From Branchiostoma floridae (lineage: Eukaryota > Chordata > Leptocardii > Amphioxiformes > Branchiostomatidae): 64,000 nucleotides of DNA. A program made the position numbers and the translations under genes. The stretch lies in the NCBI RefSeq assembly GCF_000003815.2, contig NC_049996.1, forward strand, positions 7,026,131 to 7,090,130, read 5' to 3'. The stretch's first letter is position 1, and the number at the start of each line of letters is the position of its first letter. This document shows, piece by piece, positions 25,234-37,350 of this stretch. The notes under the pieces are model-generated. The model was not told the origin of the DNA. It saw nothing but the letters and a program-made list of their open reading frames with translations, and did not search any database.

Positions 25234-27589
25234 ATGGCAGCCAAGGAGAGCTCCGAGACCTTTAGTGGTCCACTACAGAAGCAAAGGAAAGTCAAGTTCC
25301 TCCAAACCATGCAGCCTGTCCTATCCAGACTGTACCAGGAGGATAGTCTCACTGATGTGGAGGTTAGAGTAGGGGCAGATACAGTACAGGCACACAGTGT
25401 GGTCTTAGCTGCCATCAGCAATGTTTTCTACAACAAACTATCAGCAAAATCCAAGACTGGAGGGAGGGTGACATCACTTGATGTCACAGACCGTGTGTCA
25501 AAAAAGGAACTAGATGCCTTTCTGGATTATGCGTATGATACTGAGCGCAGTGGACACACTACTGCTAATATTGAGAACATCTGCAAGAAACTCAATGCCA
25601 AGTTTGACCCGGAGGAAGTCCCATCATCTAAGATGCTGCAGGAAGTCTTGTATCCAAACTTCTACATCTTCCAGACGTTTCAGAGGTTCTGCGATGTAGC
25701 GGTTTGCGTAGAAGGAAAGACGTTTTTCTCGCACCGAGCAGTACTCGCATGTTCTTGCCCATACTTTTATTCCTTCTTCACTTGTGGACTGCAGGATAGT
25801 CGAGATGACATGATCACACTTCAAGGAATTTCTTCGGAAAGTTTTGCAAAAATTCTGCACTTTATTTACACCACAGAACTTGAGCTGTGTCTCGAGACTG
25901 TACAAGATGTTATGGTGACTGCCAACTTTCTCCAGGTGCCAGAAGTCTTAGATATGTGTGCTGAGTTCCTGTATTGTGAAGTGAACTTGGAGAACTGTGG
26001 AGAAATCTTGGGGCTTTGCGAAGACTTTAATCTTGCTGACTTGAGACTGAAGATACTAGAGTTTGTGAGAGACTGTAGAGTTGAAGATGTGGAGAATTTG
26101 GGACTGTCTTCTCAAGATTTAGGTAGGTAGGTATTTACTGATATTCTGAAATACTTGAACAGTTTGCATTTGACATTACTAGTAACAGTTTAAAGTCCTG
26201 GGAGTTGATTATGTTGATATGATTTTTTTTTAAACTAGAAAAAGATATTCAAGATATTGTGCTACTTCTTGTTGTGCAAAAAAACTATATTGCTTGTAGA
26301 CTCTTGACATTTAATTGATGAATGTATACTTTGAGAAAGTCATGCTTTGAATGATTTACTGTTCAATGTTATATGTATTGTTGTCTTTTCTTGTGAGAAA
26401 ATGTAAAGAATTGAACAAGTGACTACCTCACCATAAGGACCACTTACATGTAGCCAAAGTAAACACCCTTTTGTCCTGTATATGACTTTTTTTTTTCCAA
26501 TGGACACAAGAATTTGAATCCTGTCTATAGTGACCACCGTTCATATAGACCAGATTTATTGATCTCCTGAGTGGTCTTTGGTAGTTTTTGTATAGTATAT
26601 AGTTTTCTTTGTAGTATATTGTTTTCTTTGGGGCAAGGACGTGCATATTATTATGCATTTCAAGTACTATTGGCCCAAAAACTGTATCATTGTACAACAG
26701 GTTTAGTTTAATCCCTTCATTTTACATCTCCCAAACAGCACTACTGAAGACCCTCCCTAAGAGAAGACTGGTTGCTGCTGCCTATGATTTCTACCTGTAC
26801 ACCGAGGGAACCAGGACATGGACCATGATCACATCCCTACCTGAAGGACCAAGAAGCCAGGAGGCCTTCACGTCTGCCAGTCTTGGTAACTGTGTGTATG
26901 TGGTAGGAGGCAAACAGTACCAACCTTACACCGTAGGTCCTGCCTTGTCTAAAGCACAGGTGTACAATCTTAAGACAAACACCTGGCGAGACATCGCATC
27001 CTTACATCAGGAGAGGAAATACCACTACATGGTTGGTTTGAATGGATGGGTGTATGCTATGGGAGGGATGGACTCGAAATCACAATGTCTCCACTCTGTT
27101 GAGAGATACAACCCTACAGGAGACTACTGGGAGTTTGTAGACTACTTACCGTTGGATTTCACCATGTGCTCTGTTACTACATGCATGGGATATGTATTTG
27201 TGATGGGAGCGACTACAGAAAATCAACACAAACTGTTATACTACGATCCTGAATGCGATACATGGATAGATTTTGGGTTGAAGATACCGGAATGTTTTGA
27301 GATTCCGGTTACAATCGTAGGTTATAGAGAGCGGTTGTACTTTTTTGTCGGATATGGGGCGGACATGATGATGTTGAATATACGGACTGGCCGGTGGACT
27401 CATATCAGTACCTGCACGCCGTGTGTGTGTATAGCGGGTGGTACGAGATATGGTGTCCATGGTAACGTACTGTTCCATATCGATAGGAGTATGACGTTAG
27501 GTTATGACGTGGAAGAAGAAAGGTGGAATAGGTTTGGGAAGTTCCCCAAAGTTGGGACATTCCAACTACATTCAGTTTTGAAGGGGTGA
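25234..27589 (+). CDS. Tandem-BTB, BACK and Kelch-repeat protein (Kelch-like), 579 residues
   Basis: Coding exons 25234-26122 and 26739-27589 join in phase 1 to give 579 residues. Residues ~37-125 form a first BTB-like domain (DSLTDVEVRV, then HSVVLAAISNVFYNKLSA). Residues ~150-250 form a second, complete BTB (RFCDVAVCVEGKTFFSHRAVL, then FIYTTELEL). Residues ~251-300 look like a short BACK region, and exon 2 codes for five or six Kelch blades (VYVVGGK, VYAMGGMDSKSQCLHSVERY and similar). Kelch-like proteins usually recruit Cullin-3 through the BTB and bind substrate through the propeller; that role is inferred. Two BTBs in a Kelch-like protein is unusual. An acceptor 5 bp before the ATG implies a non-coding first exon. 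No Kelch-like orthologue is assigned. Confidence 0.93.
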
Positions 27590-28600
27590 TATGTTAGTGT
27601 TCCTTATTGAAGAAAGTCAAGATTATGCTGCATAGTTTAAATGGAAATTTGATATCGAATGCTGAGTTAAAAAGTGATTATTTGTGAAGAGTTACAAGGG
27701 ACAGAAGTTGCAAATGCACCAGAAAGAATAATACATGATGAAATGGAAAAATGATATATTAAAACTGCCAATGCAACATAGTATACAAAATCAAATTTAT
27801 TTACAATATCATTACTTTCTACTTAAGATAATGCATTGTTTGTGGCAGTGTTTTGGCTATTGTTTCTAAACCTGTGCTTTGGTGTAAGAAGTTTTGCATC
27901 TTTTGTCAGCTTAAAAGCTGTTATATAGTGATATGGATATCGATGAACTGTGAATGTTGAGATAAAGGTACCTAAAGTGTATATATTAGAATTGCTCTTT
28001 GCATAGTCATGCTAGTTTGGAAAGATGTTATCAAATATGATAAACAGGCTGGAGACAGACATAATAAGTCAGGAGGATATGAAGAAAAATTTAACTTGGC
28101 CCAAATAACTCGACCAAGTACATTTATTGCCTAAACCATAACATTCTTCTTTTTAACATTAATTATTTGCAAGCATAAACTCATACTTTTTCTGTTTCTT
28201 TTCTATCAATGTCCAAAATCTAATAAGAAGACTATCTGCAGTGATATGAAATCGTAAAGAAGTAAATGGATCAAATGAATTATTTCCAAAAGTTACATTT
28301 TCATCGCAAACTTAAAGGAATACTCTGAACTGAAGTAAACCTTCCTGTGTTTGTCAGAATTGTAATCCTTGGAAGATAAAAGTGCCTGAATATTATGTCT
28401 TTTTAATGTGCAGAAATGGTGTAATTATAAGATACACTCCTGTAACAATCTTCTTATCTGCATCACCATGCTTACATACCTGTAAACTAAGAGTACTCGT
28501 ACTAGTAACTATATGAGTATTCGTACTAGTATGCCAAATTGTTTGTTTGACTAAAGTGATGCCATAACTGTATAGAATATGTATCTTCCCTCCTCTAAAA
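27590..28600. other. Probable 3' UTR and downstream spacer of the BTB-Kelch gene
   Basis: AT-rich non-coding sequence; an ATTAAA is present near 27758. No ORF of note. Confidence 0.45.
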
Positions 28601-29276
28601 AAATAATTTTTTTACATACATTGTACAATGTACAAAGTAAGCGTCTTTTCAAGAAGTGGTGTTTGGACCACTATCTATCCTCTAGCATTTCCTGCTCGTC
28701 TATTTCAGAATGTACAAATTTTGTATAGTATATTACACACAGATCCTTTTACCTGCTTTCTTGATTATGCTGGACTCAAAGTTCATGCAGAGCTTTCTTT
28801 CAACCTATGATGGTTTCTTTTTCTGTGGTTATTGACATGGTCAGAAGGTGTGGGATACACTAGGCTGTTGACATTAGCTCAGTCTTCTCTGCAACCTACT
28901 TATACTGGTCAGTACCAGTATATGAAAGAGTTGTTAAACTCAGTTATCATGTCCCCCCCCTCCTTGAAATTATAGTATGTACATTGTATGAACAAAGAGT
29001 CTTTTCATGTGTGGTGTTAAGACCACTACTGATTGGAATTTCATCTTCTTACTTCGGAACGTACAAATTTTGTGTACGCATGGATCCATACCTTCATTTT
29101 TTCTCAATTGGACTTTCTCAAATTTCATGCATTATGCATTTTCCTTCAACCTTGGATGGTTTTAATTTCTACTGCCTGTGATCATCAAGATGTGATGCAA
29201 AGAAATGGTGTAAGATACACACAGCTGTTGTTTACATTATCAACCTATTACTTTTGTCTGCAACCTACAATGTATA

Positions 29277-29700
29277 TAGCCTGGGTACCATCCGGAAAGT
29301 AGTTCGCTCCGGCGTTCAATATATACTATATACAGTCGCTTCTAGCTCTGACATTCATTATACACTATATACAATCGCTTCTCTGTGTTTCCGTCTGGGA
29401 ACGCGGACCATCTTAACGTCTGGAATCGTCCAAATTTTGGACGCAGGCGCTGATTGGTCCCCACATATGAGCAAATTATGGAATGGGTTCAAGCGATCGT
29501 TCGAACAGGCGTTCCAACACCGGACAAGCTCTCCGTCTGCTTGCGAGAGGGCCTGTTGTCATCGAACGAGCGCTCTAGAATGATTCCTTGATTCGCTCAT
29601 TAACTGACGTTAGCACCAAACGGTTTGAATGTGCACGTCTCCAGACGGATAGCAGAAGTGAACATAGGAGCGAACTACTATCCGGATGGTACCCAGGCTA
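29277..29700. mobile_element. 424-bp foldback element with 9-bp target duplication (MULE-like)
   Basis: Inverted ends TAGCCTGGGTACCATCCGG and CCGGATGGTACCCAGGCTA continue for about 33 bp. Both are flanked by CAATGTATA (29268-29276 and 29701-29709). A nine-base duplication is typical of Mutator-like elements. No coding sequence. Confidence 0.85.
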
Positions 29701-30921
29701 CAATGTATACCTATGCATGTAAGTACCAGTATGTGGAAGAGTTTCTTTAACTCAGTAATAATCTTCCCTCCTTGAAAGTATTGTATAATGTACATTATAT
29801 GAACAAAGAATCGCTTCATGTGTAGTGTTCAGACTACTAGTGATTGGACTTTCTTGCTTCGTACTTCGGATCGTACAAATTTTGTGTACGCATATAGATG
29901 TATACCCCAGTTTGCTTTTTGCCAATTGGATTTTCTCGGATTTCACGCAGTGATTTCCTTCAACCCTGGATGGTTTTTACTTCCTACTGTTGGTGATTAT
30001 ATATGGGATGTCCATGTAAAGAATGATGTAAAATACAGTCAGTAACTGTTGTAGTTTGTATTATTGTAAGGTTACAACTCTTCTTATCTGGCAGCTACTG
30101 TCGTCAGTAATTTTTGCGACTCAAATTTTTGTCATACTGTACCTATCATTCTGAGGCCTTGTCATTGTGCTCGTTTTCTTCAAAATTTGAGATTTCATTT
30201 AAAACTTTTAAATAAAAAACGTAGACAGATCTTATGTCATCAGTGACATAATGGGACAATCCCACACAATATTCTGTTCTTCTCTACAATGCACTATTTC
30301 TAGATTCCCCTTGTATGCTGTCCTACTAAGTTTTTTTCATGTGTGGTGTTTATACCACTACTTTTTCACGACATTTTCTAGCATTCCTACTTCGGATTGT
30401 ACAAATTTCGTGTACTGATAGATCTATAGCTTTGCTTTTTGCCAATTGGACTTTCTTGCAGTGTTAAATTCCTTCAAGCTTGGATCATTTTTATTTCTAC
30501 TGCCTAAGGATGATCATTGTCAAGATGTGATGTAAAGAAATGGTTTAAGATACACTCAGCTATATATTGTTAACATAGCTGAGTGTAACATACCCTCACC
30601 TGTAACTACTTATACCTGGGTACCAGTATTTGAAAAAGTTTCTTAAAACTTTGTATGTGTCTTCCCTCCTTGACATTGTATAGACTGAGTCTTTTCATGT
30701 GTGGTGTTTAGACCACTAGTTCTTTGCCACTATTTCCTCATGTGAATTTCTTGCTTTCCTACTTTGGAATGTAAAAATTTTGTATATGCACAGAATCGAT
30801 ACTTGCTCTCTTGATCATACTAGACTTGAAGTTCATGCAAAGCTTCCTTTCAACATTGAATGGTTTTTATTTCTTCATTCTGTGATTATCAAGATTTGAT
30901 ATTAAGAAATAGTGTATGATA

Positions 30922-31499
30922 CGAGGGGCGTGCAATAAGTAATGGTCCTGACCCACTTCCAGTTGTCTGATCTGAATGAAATTTTGTATGTGTAATAATT
31001 CATATCTCTATGGGTTATGTTGCAAAAGACAGCTCTGAACTAATTGTGGTTTCTGATTTACTGGTGTTTGATCTTAGTCAGGTGCGAAATGGACCAGGTG
31101 TGAAATGGAACCAGTTGAGTGTCGCGCAGTGATCCGGTTTTTGTATTTGAAAGGACGCACACCAAAGAAGACTTTTGATGAAATAAATGAAACTTATGGT
31201 GATGATGCCCCATCATATGACCTTGTAAAACGCTGGCATCCTGAATTCAAACGTGGCTGGAAGTCTGTGGAAACAGCTCCCAGACCTGGTCGTCCCTCTT
31301 GTGCCATTGATGAGGCATCAGTTGGAGGACCAACCTGGGGTGTCCTACAAAATCGGTTTCCAGAGCTACATCAAACGATGGGAGAAATGCATAACTCTGG
31401 GTGATTCCTATGAAGAGAAAGACTAATAACTGTGCCAAGTTTCATTAATCTCCTGCTATGGGAAATGGGTCAGGACCATTACTAATTGCACGCCCCTCG
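30922..31499 (+). mobile_element. Internally deleted mariner element, 578 bp
   Basis: Inverted ends CGAGGGGCGTGCAATAAGTA and its near-complement ending CACGCCCCTCG, about 35 bp, are flanked by TA on both sides. It lies inside the 28.6-31.9 kb array. Confidence 0.92.
31105..31404 (+). pseudogene. Truncated mariner transposase (helix-turn-helix remnant)
   Basis: The ORF encodes the N-terminal DNA-binding region of a mariner transposase (FLYLKGRTPKKTFDEINETY, then a PRPGRPS hinge). The catalytic DDD region is absent. After a large internal deletion near 31330 the sequence resumes in the last ~25 codons of the transposase, but in a different frame (RWEKCI is readable in another frame near 31380), so the ORF stops early. 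It cannot encode an active enzyme. Confidence 0.85.
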
Positions 31500-33699
31500 T
31501 ACACTCAGTAATTGCATCGTGCGAGTCTTACATACTCTATTCTACATAATTTATACTAGTACCACATGAAATGTTTCTTTAAGTAATTAACCTAGTGCTA
31601 TCTTCCTCTTTCAAACTTTATTTGTGATGTACATGGTATAAACTAAGATACTTTTTCATGTAGTGGAGTTTGACCCACTATTTTTTGCAAGAATTTCTTT
31701 CTTTTGTTCTCTGGAATCTATTAGCAGTTTTGTATGGGCACAGATCCATACTGGTGCTTTCTCTATCAGCATTTCTCAAAGTCTCTTTCTTTCTTTAACC
31801 TTCAATATTCTTTCTGTCTTCTTAATCTTTGATTGTTGAGATGTGATGTAAAGAAAAGGTGTAACATACACTCATTTTTTGCTTATATTCCTCAAGTTAG
31901 AGTATGTTTAAGTGTATTTCTATAACTATTACAGTCCATTTTGTCATCTTCTGTAGGGATAGTACTTGTAGAAGTTTGCACTTGACTGTACTGGAAATCA
32001 TCATTAACAGTGGCTGTCTCAGTTAATTAGTAATTCCTTCTCTCTATGTTATCATAATGTACATATTGTATTAATCTGGGTGTGGGCTTGATAAGAACTT
32101 TAATGGGGAAATGCATTCAGCAACCACGGGTGGGTTGGTGGTTTGGGCAAAACTCTGTCACTGGCTACGTGATATATACTTCCTCAATGTATACTTGCAG
32201 TGGAACTGCTACCTGACTGTGATGACTTGAGGTGTCTAGTCGGATCTCAAAGTTCATGCATATTATTAAGCACTTTGAGCAAATGAACCAAAATGAACGC
32301 TAAGAATTTCCTCATGAAGAGGTTTAATTTTGACTATCGATTCCTGCTTTCCTGCATCAGTATTTTGTATGATACAGTTTGATACCTGTGCTGTCATCGT
32401 CATTCCTGACTGAAGCGTCTTGAAGATCTCTTCTTCAAAGTTGAATGATCTTTCTTTCTCCTTCCTGTGTCAATCATTGTTGTGACCTGAGTTCTACTCT
32501 AGATCTGAATATGTTAAAAGAGTAAATGACCTGTTGACAAAGTTCAGGTCTGCATTAGCTGCTCACATAGATGTTTAAGATACATTTGTACAATTCTGAA
32601 TAGTTTTCTGGATGACAGGTCTAAGATTGTAAACAACAGTTATGAAAATAAGCAATGTTAATGCTCTAGGAGTATCATGCTGTACATTTTGTATTCTTTC
32701 TCAAAATACTTGATCTTCTTTGGACCTCTCTGTCTTGCTATTATATTCATTAACGTCATAGATTGCCATATGGCCTGTAGTGACCTTCCTATTCTCAATC
32801 ATTGATCCATGCATGACATGTATGACAAGATGACAAAGATACGTGTATGATGAGTTGACAAAGTGCTGCTTTTTTTTCAGCAAGGTTTTAGGTGTGTGTA
32901 TTTAGTCATAAAACTGTTCTGTTATGACAATTTTTCTATTGGTCCACTGTCTTTGATTTATGCAAGTTTAACTCATTGGACATGCTTTTTTTTCCAAAGT
33001 ATGCTTGAGTTAGAAGTCTTGTAGGCTGGACACTTAGAGTCTTTTGTGCATTCAAGACAGATATCTTGAAATTTTAGACTGATTCTCCATCATCAGTCTT
33101 AGGTTTTGCATATCTATTAACTGCGGTTTTGTTCTTCCTTCTGTATTACAAACAGAAAATATTGTGTCTAGTATGATTTCTATCACACAGAAAAGACTTA
33201 GAATATGTGTACATGTATGTTGTTAAGAACAACTCTGTTGTGGAACCAACGTCTATTCGCACAATGCTTAATAAGCACTTAAGTATGAAACTTTATGGTA
33301 CCTTGCAAAGATTTCTTAAATCTAATTCTGAAAAATCCCCAGGTTTGACTTTGATAATCAAGTGTTTGGTCGTATGAAGTATTCAAAGTAATGAAAATAG
33401 TGTAGCTTGAAAATTAATTATTTCTTTTTCTTCTTTCAAATGTGACTGTATGTGTTTCTATCATTCCTTTCTTTCTGGAGTGAGAAATAAGTGAAGTCTT
33501 TTTACAACTTCTCTGAAACTAGTTTGATTTCCTCAAGGATAAAATATGAATGTTTATCAATTAAGTTAACAGAATGCACTGTTAGCCTTTTCTTTTTTGG
33601 AAGGATCAATGAAAAAATTCAAAACAAAAGGAAGTTTCTTGAAACAGTCAGGAATTTTTATATCAGACTTGTGTGTAGAGTTGATGTTTCCAAGAAAAT

Positions 33700-36600
33700 C
33701 TACATCAATCTATGTAGTGTCTAATTGGATCAGCAAGCTTCTGTTTGACTTTAGTTCAGCACCAAGGACTGAACTACATTGTAATTTGCACTACATTTTG
33801 TGTACCTATGACATAAGGTTAAAATGGACAACATGTGTTTAAGACAAGCAAACACTACGTATATGTCACGCAGGTCACCTTGCTCATCTTTTTTAAAATT
33901 TTAGTAAATCTAATTGTACACTGTATTCAAGACTTGGTCTTTCTCCCTCTATAAACCCTTATGGTTTTCAATGATTGTTATTGATTAACACTCTCAAAAT
34001 ATAGATCTTTTGAGCCATTGTCTTCTTGTTTGTTCCTCCCTTAATGATGAGACTTTCATTTGTTTTCCATTTACTATCCTCTTCTTGACAAAATCAGCAG
34101 TAATAAGCCTACTTGATATGTCCTTGTATGTTTTTCAGCACCAAGGACAAGCATATTACCCTTCAAATTACATTTAGTGTCTCTTAAAGTTTTTTTCTTG
34201 CTTTTTAACTGTCAGTGGAGTTGGTTTATGGTAATGAGATGACATCATTGTAAGTGATGACATACCCCTTCAGTCAGTCTAATGTCATGACTCTGTTGTA
34301 CTGATAAAGAGCTGCTCGTTTAGTTGAAGTTCTCCAGTCTTGCTTAGAACCTCTTGATTGAAAGTTGCTCATTTGTGTTCAACTTGTCAGTAGTTCATGC
34401 GACTTGGTCGCTCTCCGTCTACTGTCACCCCTTTGTCTATTAAGGGCCAATAAAAACCAGTCAGCCCTTTGTTTTCAAAATGAGGTATTTATATCCTCTT
34501 CATCAATCTTTGTGGCTCTTGCCATTCAACATTGCACCTACTTGCAACAAGTCTGCAACTATTCTGTTCATAATCATATTCTCCTAGGAAACCTAAAGCT
34601 TTCAATTTGTTTGAAAGCTCTAATCTACTTCTCATTGACCTGATTTCTTGGTTCTTGTAACAGACTTTCACATCAATTTCAAAACTGTTAAGTTCTCCAC
34701 TGAATGCCAATTTTGTTTGGAATGTCTTGCTTGAAAGTTGCTCATTTCAGGTTGGTGGTGCAAGGTTGGTGCCGGATAAACCACACCTGTGCTACGCGCC
34801 GAGTCTAGTCAGTAGTTGTCAGAATTCCCTGGCTGGTTACTGTACCCTCCGGTGTCTCTGTTGTATGGGCAGAACCTGGCGGGATGATCCGCGTCCACTT
34901 CCGGCCTATTCCTGGCACAAAACTTGCAAGCATGTACATGGAGTGTACCTGACGCTGAGATGTGGTCGGTGACGAAGGTGCAGGTATTGGCTTGATACCT
35001 GTAGCAGTATGTGCTGCGTGGACCTCCGGCTCTCTCTGTGGGTGCTGCTTGCTGAGGGCCGCCGTGTGCGTGACTGTGTTCCATCTCCAGCGAGGGCCGC
35101 CGCAGATGATCCTCCTTTAGTTTCTGCACTTCGGCTAGAGTAGTATTAGTGTCAATGTTGAACAGACCATGTTCTGCGTGAATGAGTAGAATTTTGAAAA
35201 AGTTTCTAATACCCCGGAAAGTGTATGTGGGCACCTCCAGCATGAGTCCCCTCAAGATGTGTCCCCTGTTCTGGCTTTCTAACGGGTGGGTGTGGGAACT
35301 GAGAATGATGGACATTTCCCCCGCGACAAACTGGTCGTAAGTCAATGAGTCATAAGTGATGGCCGTGGTGGCTGAAAAAACGTATTCATGGGGCCAACTC
35401 ACCTCCCTAACGACCCTGTCGTGCGCCTTCCTGGAGAGGTCGCTGGTAAGTCTCTTGCCTTGGGTAGGTGTGAGGCTTTCCTGACCGTGCTGAGTGTTGT
35501 ACTTGGGGGGAGGGGGGTGGCCCTCGGTGCCCGCTGCGCCCCGCTGTTCCCCTTTGGTGTGTCTTGGGACGTGCCGCAAGAACTCTGCCGGGTCGCTCTG
35601 TAGTTGATGAAAAGCCCGAACTTCCCGCAGAGTCGGAAAACTGTGCCTCGCGGGAGGATCGGTCGCTCGAACCTCCGCACGCGGAGCCCTAGTGCCATCT
35701 TGAATTCGCGCTGGGATTTCTGGGATCGGAGACCTTTGACCTCCGCCGTCATCTTCAAATGCGTTGGTGGGGAGGGGGGTACAAACTCTTCCGGCCCTCT
35801 CCAAATCAGCGCCGATATCGGCCTTCATCTTTTCGAGTTGTCGGGTGACATCTAGCAGTTCTTTTTCCAGTCTTTTCGAGAGTTCTGCCGGCGTGGAATG
35901 CCATTCGAGCTCGTTGTCCTCCGCGGGTGAAGAGACGAAACGCGCTGGGGGCCGTATCTTCCTCCGACCCGCGCCAAACATGTTTACTTTGGGGGAGAAA
36001 TTTGTAGGTAGTCAAAAAGGTAGACGTGTGGGAGGATAATTTGGGAGTAGTCGAAGAGGGGAGATGTTCGACGTTGTTCAAAATGGCGCGTGAGAGGCGG
36101 TAGCAGGAGAGGAGAGCTGGTTCGGGAACGTCCTGGTTCTCTTAGTTCGTTCGAGATCTGGAGTTCTTACTCTGGTTCTCGCAAGATCTCGCGGTGTTCA
36201 TCACGTGGTTTGCCCACAATTCCCCCGTATGACGTCATCTCGTCATATGCCCATGATGAAATGATCCTGCTATGCCTAAAACTTGAGACTTCATTTGATC
36301 ATAAACTTTTAGTTTAATGTAAACAAATCCTTGTCATCAGTGATATAATGGGTGTGCCCACACAATGTTATCTGTTCCCCACTCTGACGCGCTATTTCTG
36401 AATTTCCCTTGTATGCTGCCCCATAGATGGACATCTTGATCTGAGCTGTTCATATTTGAACTAAGCAGGCGATCTAATTCTGACTCATCATCTTCAATTC
36501 ATTCATATACAGAATAGCACCATTTTACGTTATTGTACTTTGCAGTCCCCTTCTCTGTGTTAAAGACAACACTGAATCTGATAATGATTCAGAGTTAAGA

Positions 36601-37350
36601 CATGGTACTTATTCCTCTATAAACTCTTATGGTATCCAATGATTATTAATTATTCATATATAGAAAGAAAACAAAAATTCTTTTTTTCTTTTTTAGGATC
36701 GTAACTGGAACCACAATTTTTTTCCCTAGGCCCAAGGTGATTGGCTGAAGTATCAAGTACAATGTACTGAGCCTGTGTTTTCTTGTTTGTTCTTCTATTC
36801 TCTGTCTATAGTAATGAGGCATTTGTTGTGATTTCCCTTTCTGAACAGAGATACTACTAGTATTTCCTCCGTGAGAAACCCAGCAGCAAAAAGTTTGCTT
36901 CTTTATCAAGGAAGAGCGTGTTCAGCACCAAGGGCAGGGCAAATACCTGCCTATGTGGTCACCATGAAGATGTGACAATTGTATTAAAGACAAACAAACA
37001 CTGCCTTTGAATTCTTGCTGACAATTTGAATCAGTGAGTCTATCCATCAGGTCTTTCTTCATTAAAACTCTTTTGGTTTTCAATGATTGATTGATTAAGT
37101 CTATGAATAAAATTTTATACTGAAAATGGATCTACTGAAGCTACATTTTATTCTTTTTCATCTGTTCTACCTGTATTTTTAAGGCCTTTGTCCAACCATC
37201 TCATGCATGTACAGAATATGCAACTCTGCCTTGATAAACTAATGCATAAAATGTCTGTTTCTTGATTAATGTAGAAATTGCACTTGGTCAGTACCAAGGA
37301 CAACACCTTTACCCTGCCCATTGAAAAAAAAAGTATCAGACAACTACTCC
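33700..37350. repeat. Second decayed ~360-380 bp tandem repeat zone
   Basis: CAGCACCAAGGAC-type words occur at 33759, 34137, 36926 and 37291. CTCTATAAACxCTTATGG followed by CAATGATT occurs at 33950 and 36613, with a weaker form at 37068. TTGCTTGAAAGTTGCTCATTT-type words occur at about 34345 and 34725. Pairs are separated by 365-380 bp. Reverse-oriented anchors (GTCCTTGGTACT) appear at 40111, 40453 and 44298. Interpreted as the remains of a tandem array. Confidence 0.5.
34809..35981 (-). CDS. Gag-like protein of a tyrosine-recombinase (DIRS/Ngaro-type) retrotransposon, 390 residues
   Basis: An uninterrupted single-exon ORF, markedly GC-richer than its surroundings, pointing to a mobile-element origin. 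Residues ~20-60 are a charged predicted helix. A central domain begins near WPHEYVF and includes LTYDQFVAGE. The C-terminal region has a Cys/His cluster (CYRYQANTC, then CKFCAR and FCPYN) like the atypical zinc knuckles of gag-like proteins in DIRS/Ngaro elements. This assignment is by pattern recall. No reverse transcriptase, RNase H or tyrosine recombinase is visible on either side, so it is a solo or truncated element. Left and right ends are not defined; the foreign-looking block is about 34750-36230. Confidence 0.6.
   Translation of the reverse strand: MFGAGRRKIRPPARFVSSPAEDNELEWHSTPAELSKRLEKELLDVTRQLEKMKADIGADLERAGRVCTPLPTNAFEDDGGGQRSPIPEIPARIQDGTRAPRAEVRATDPPARHSFPTLREVRAFHQLQSDPAEFLRHVPRHTKGEQRGAAGTEGHPPPPKYNTQHGQESLTPTQGKRLTSDLSRKAHDRVVREVSWPHEYVFSATTAITYDSLTYDQFVAGEMSIILSSHTHPLESQNRGHILRGLMLEVPTYTFRGIRNFFKILLIHAEHGLFNIDTNTTLAEVQKLKEDHLRRPSLEMEHSHAHGGPQQAAPTERAGGPRSTYCYRYQANTCTFVTDHISASGTLHVHACKFCARNRPEVDADHPARFCPYNRDTGGYSNQPGNSDNY

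Larger units (their letters stand above)
28610..31900. repeat. Decayed ~350-380 bp tandem array interrupted by transposons
   Basis: The word TTTTCATGTGTGGTGTTTAGACCACTA, with variants, recurs near 28650, 29005, 29815, 30335, 30695 and 31655. It is followed by GTACAAATTTTGTGTA, then CAATTGGACTTTCT, then GATGTGATGTAAAGAAATGG. After subtracting the inserted elements at 29277-29700 and 30922-31499, most spacings return to 350-380 bp; the 29.8-30.3 kb interval carries about 150 extra bases related to 36.3 kb. The core word is itself a hairpin (GTGGT and ACCAC). Confidence 0.75.
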
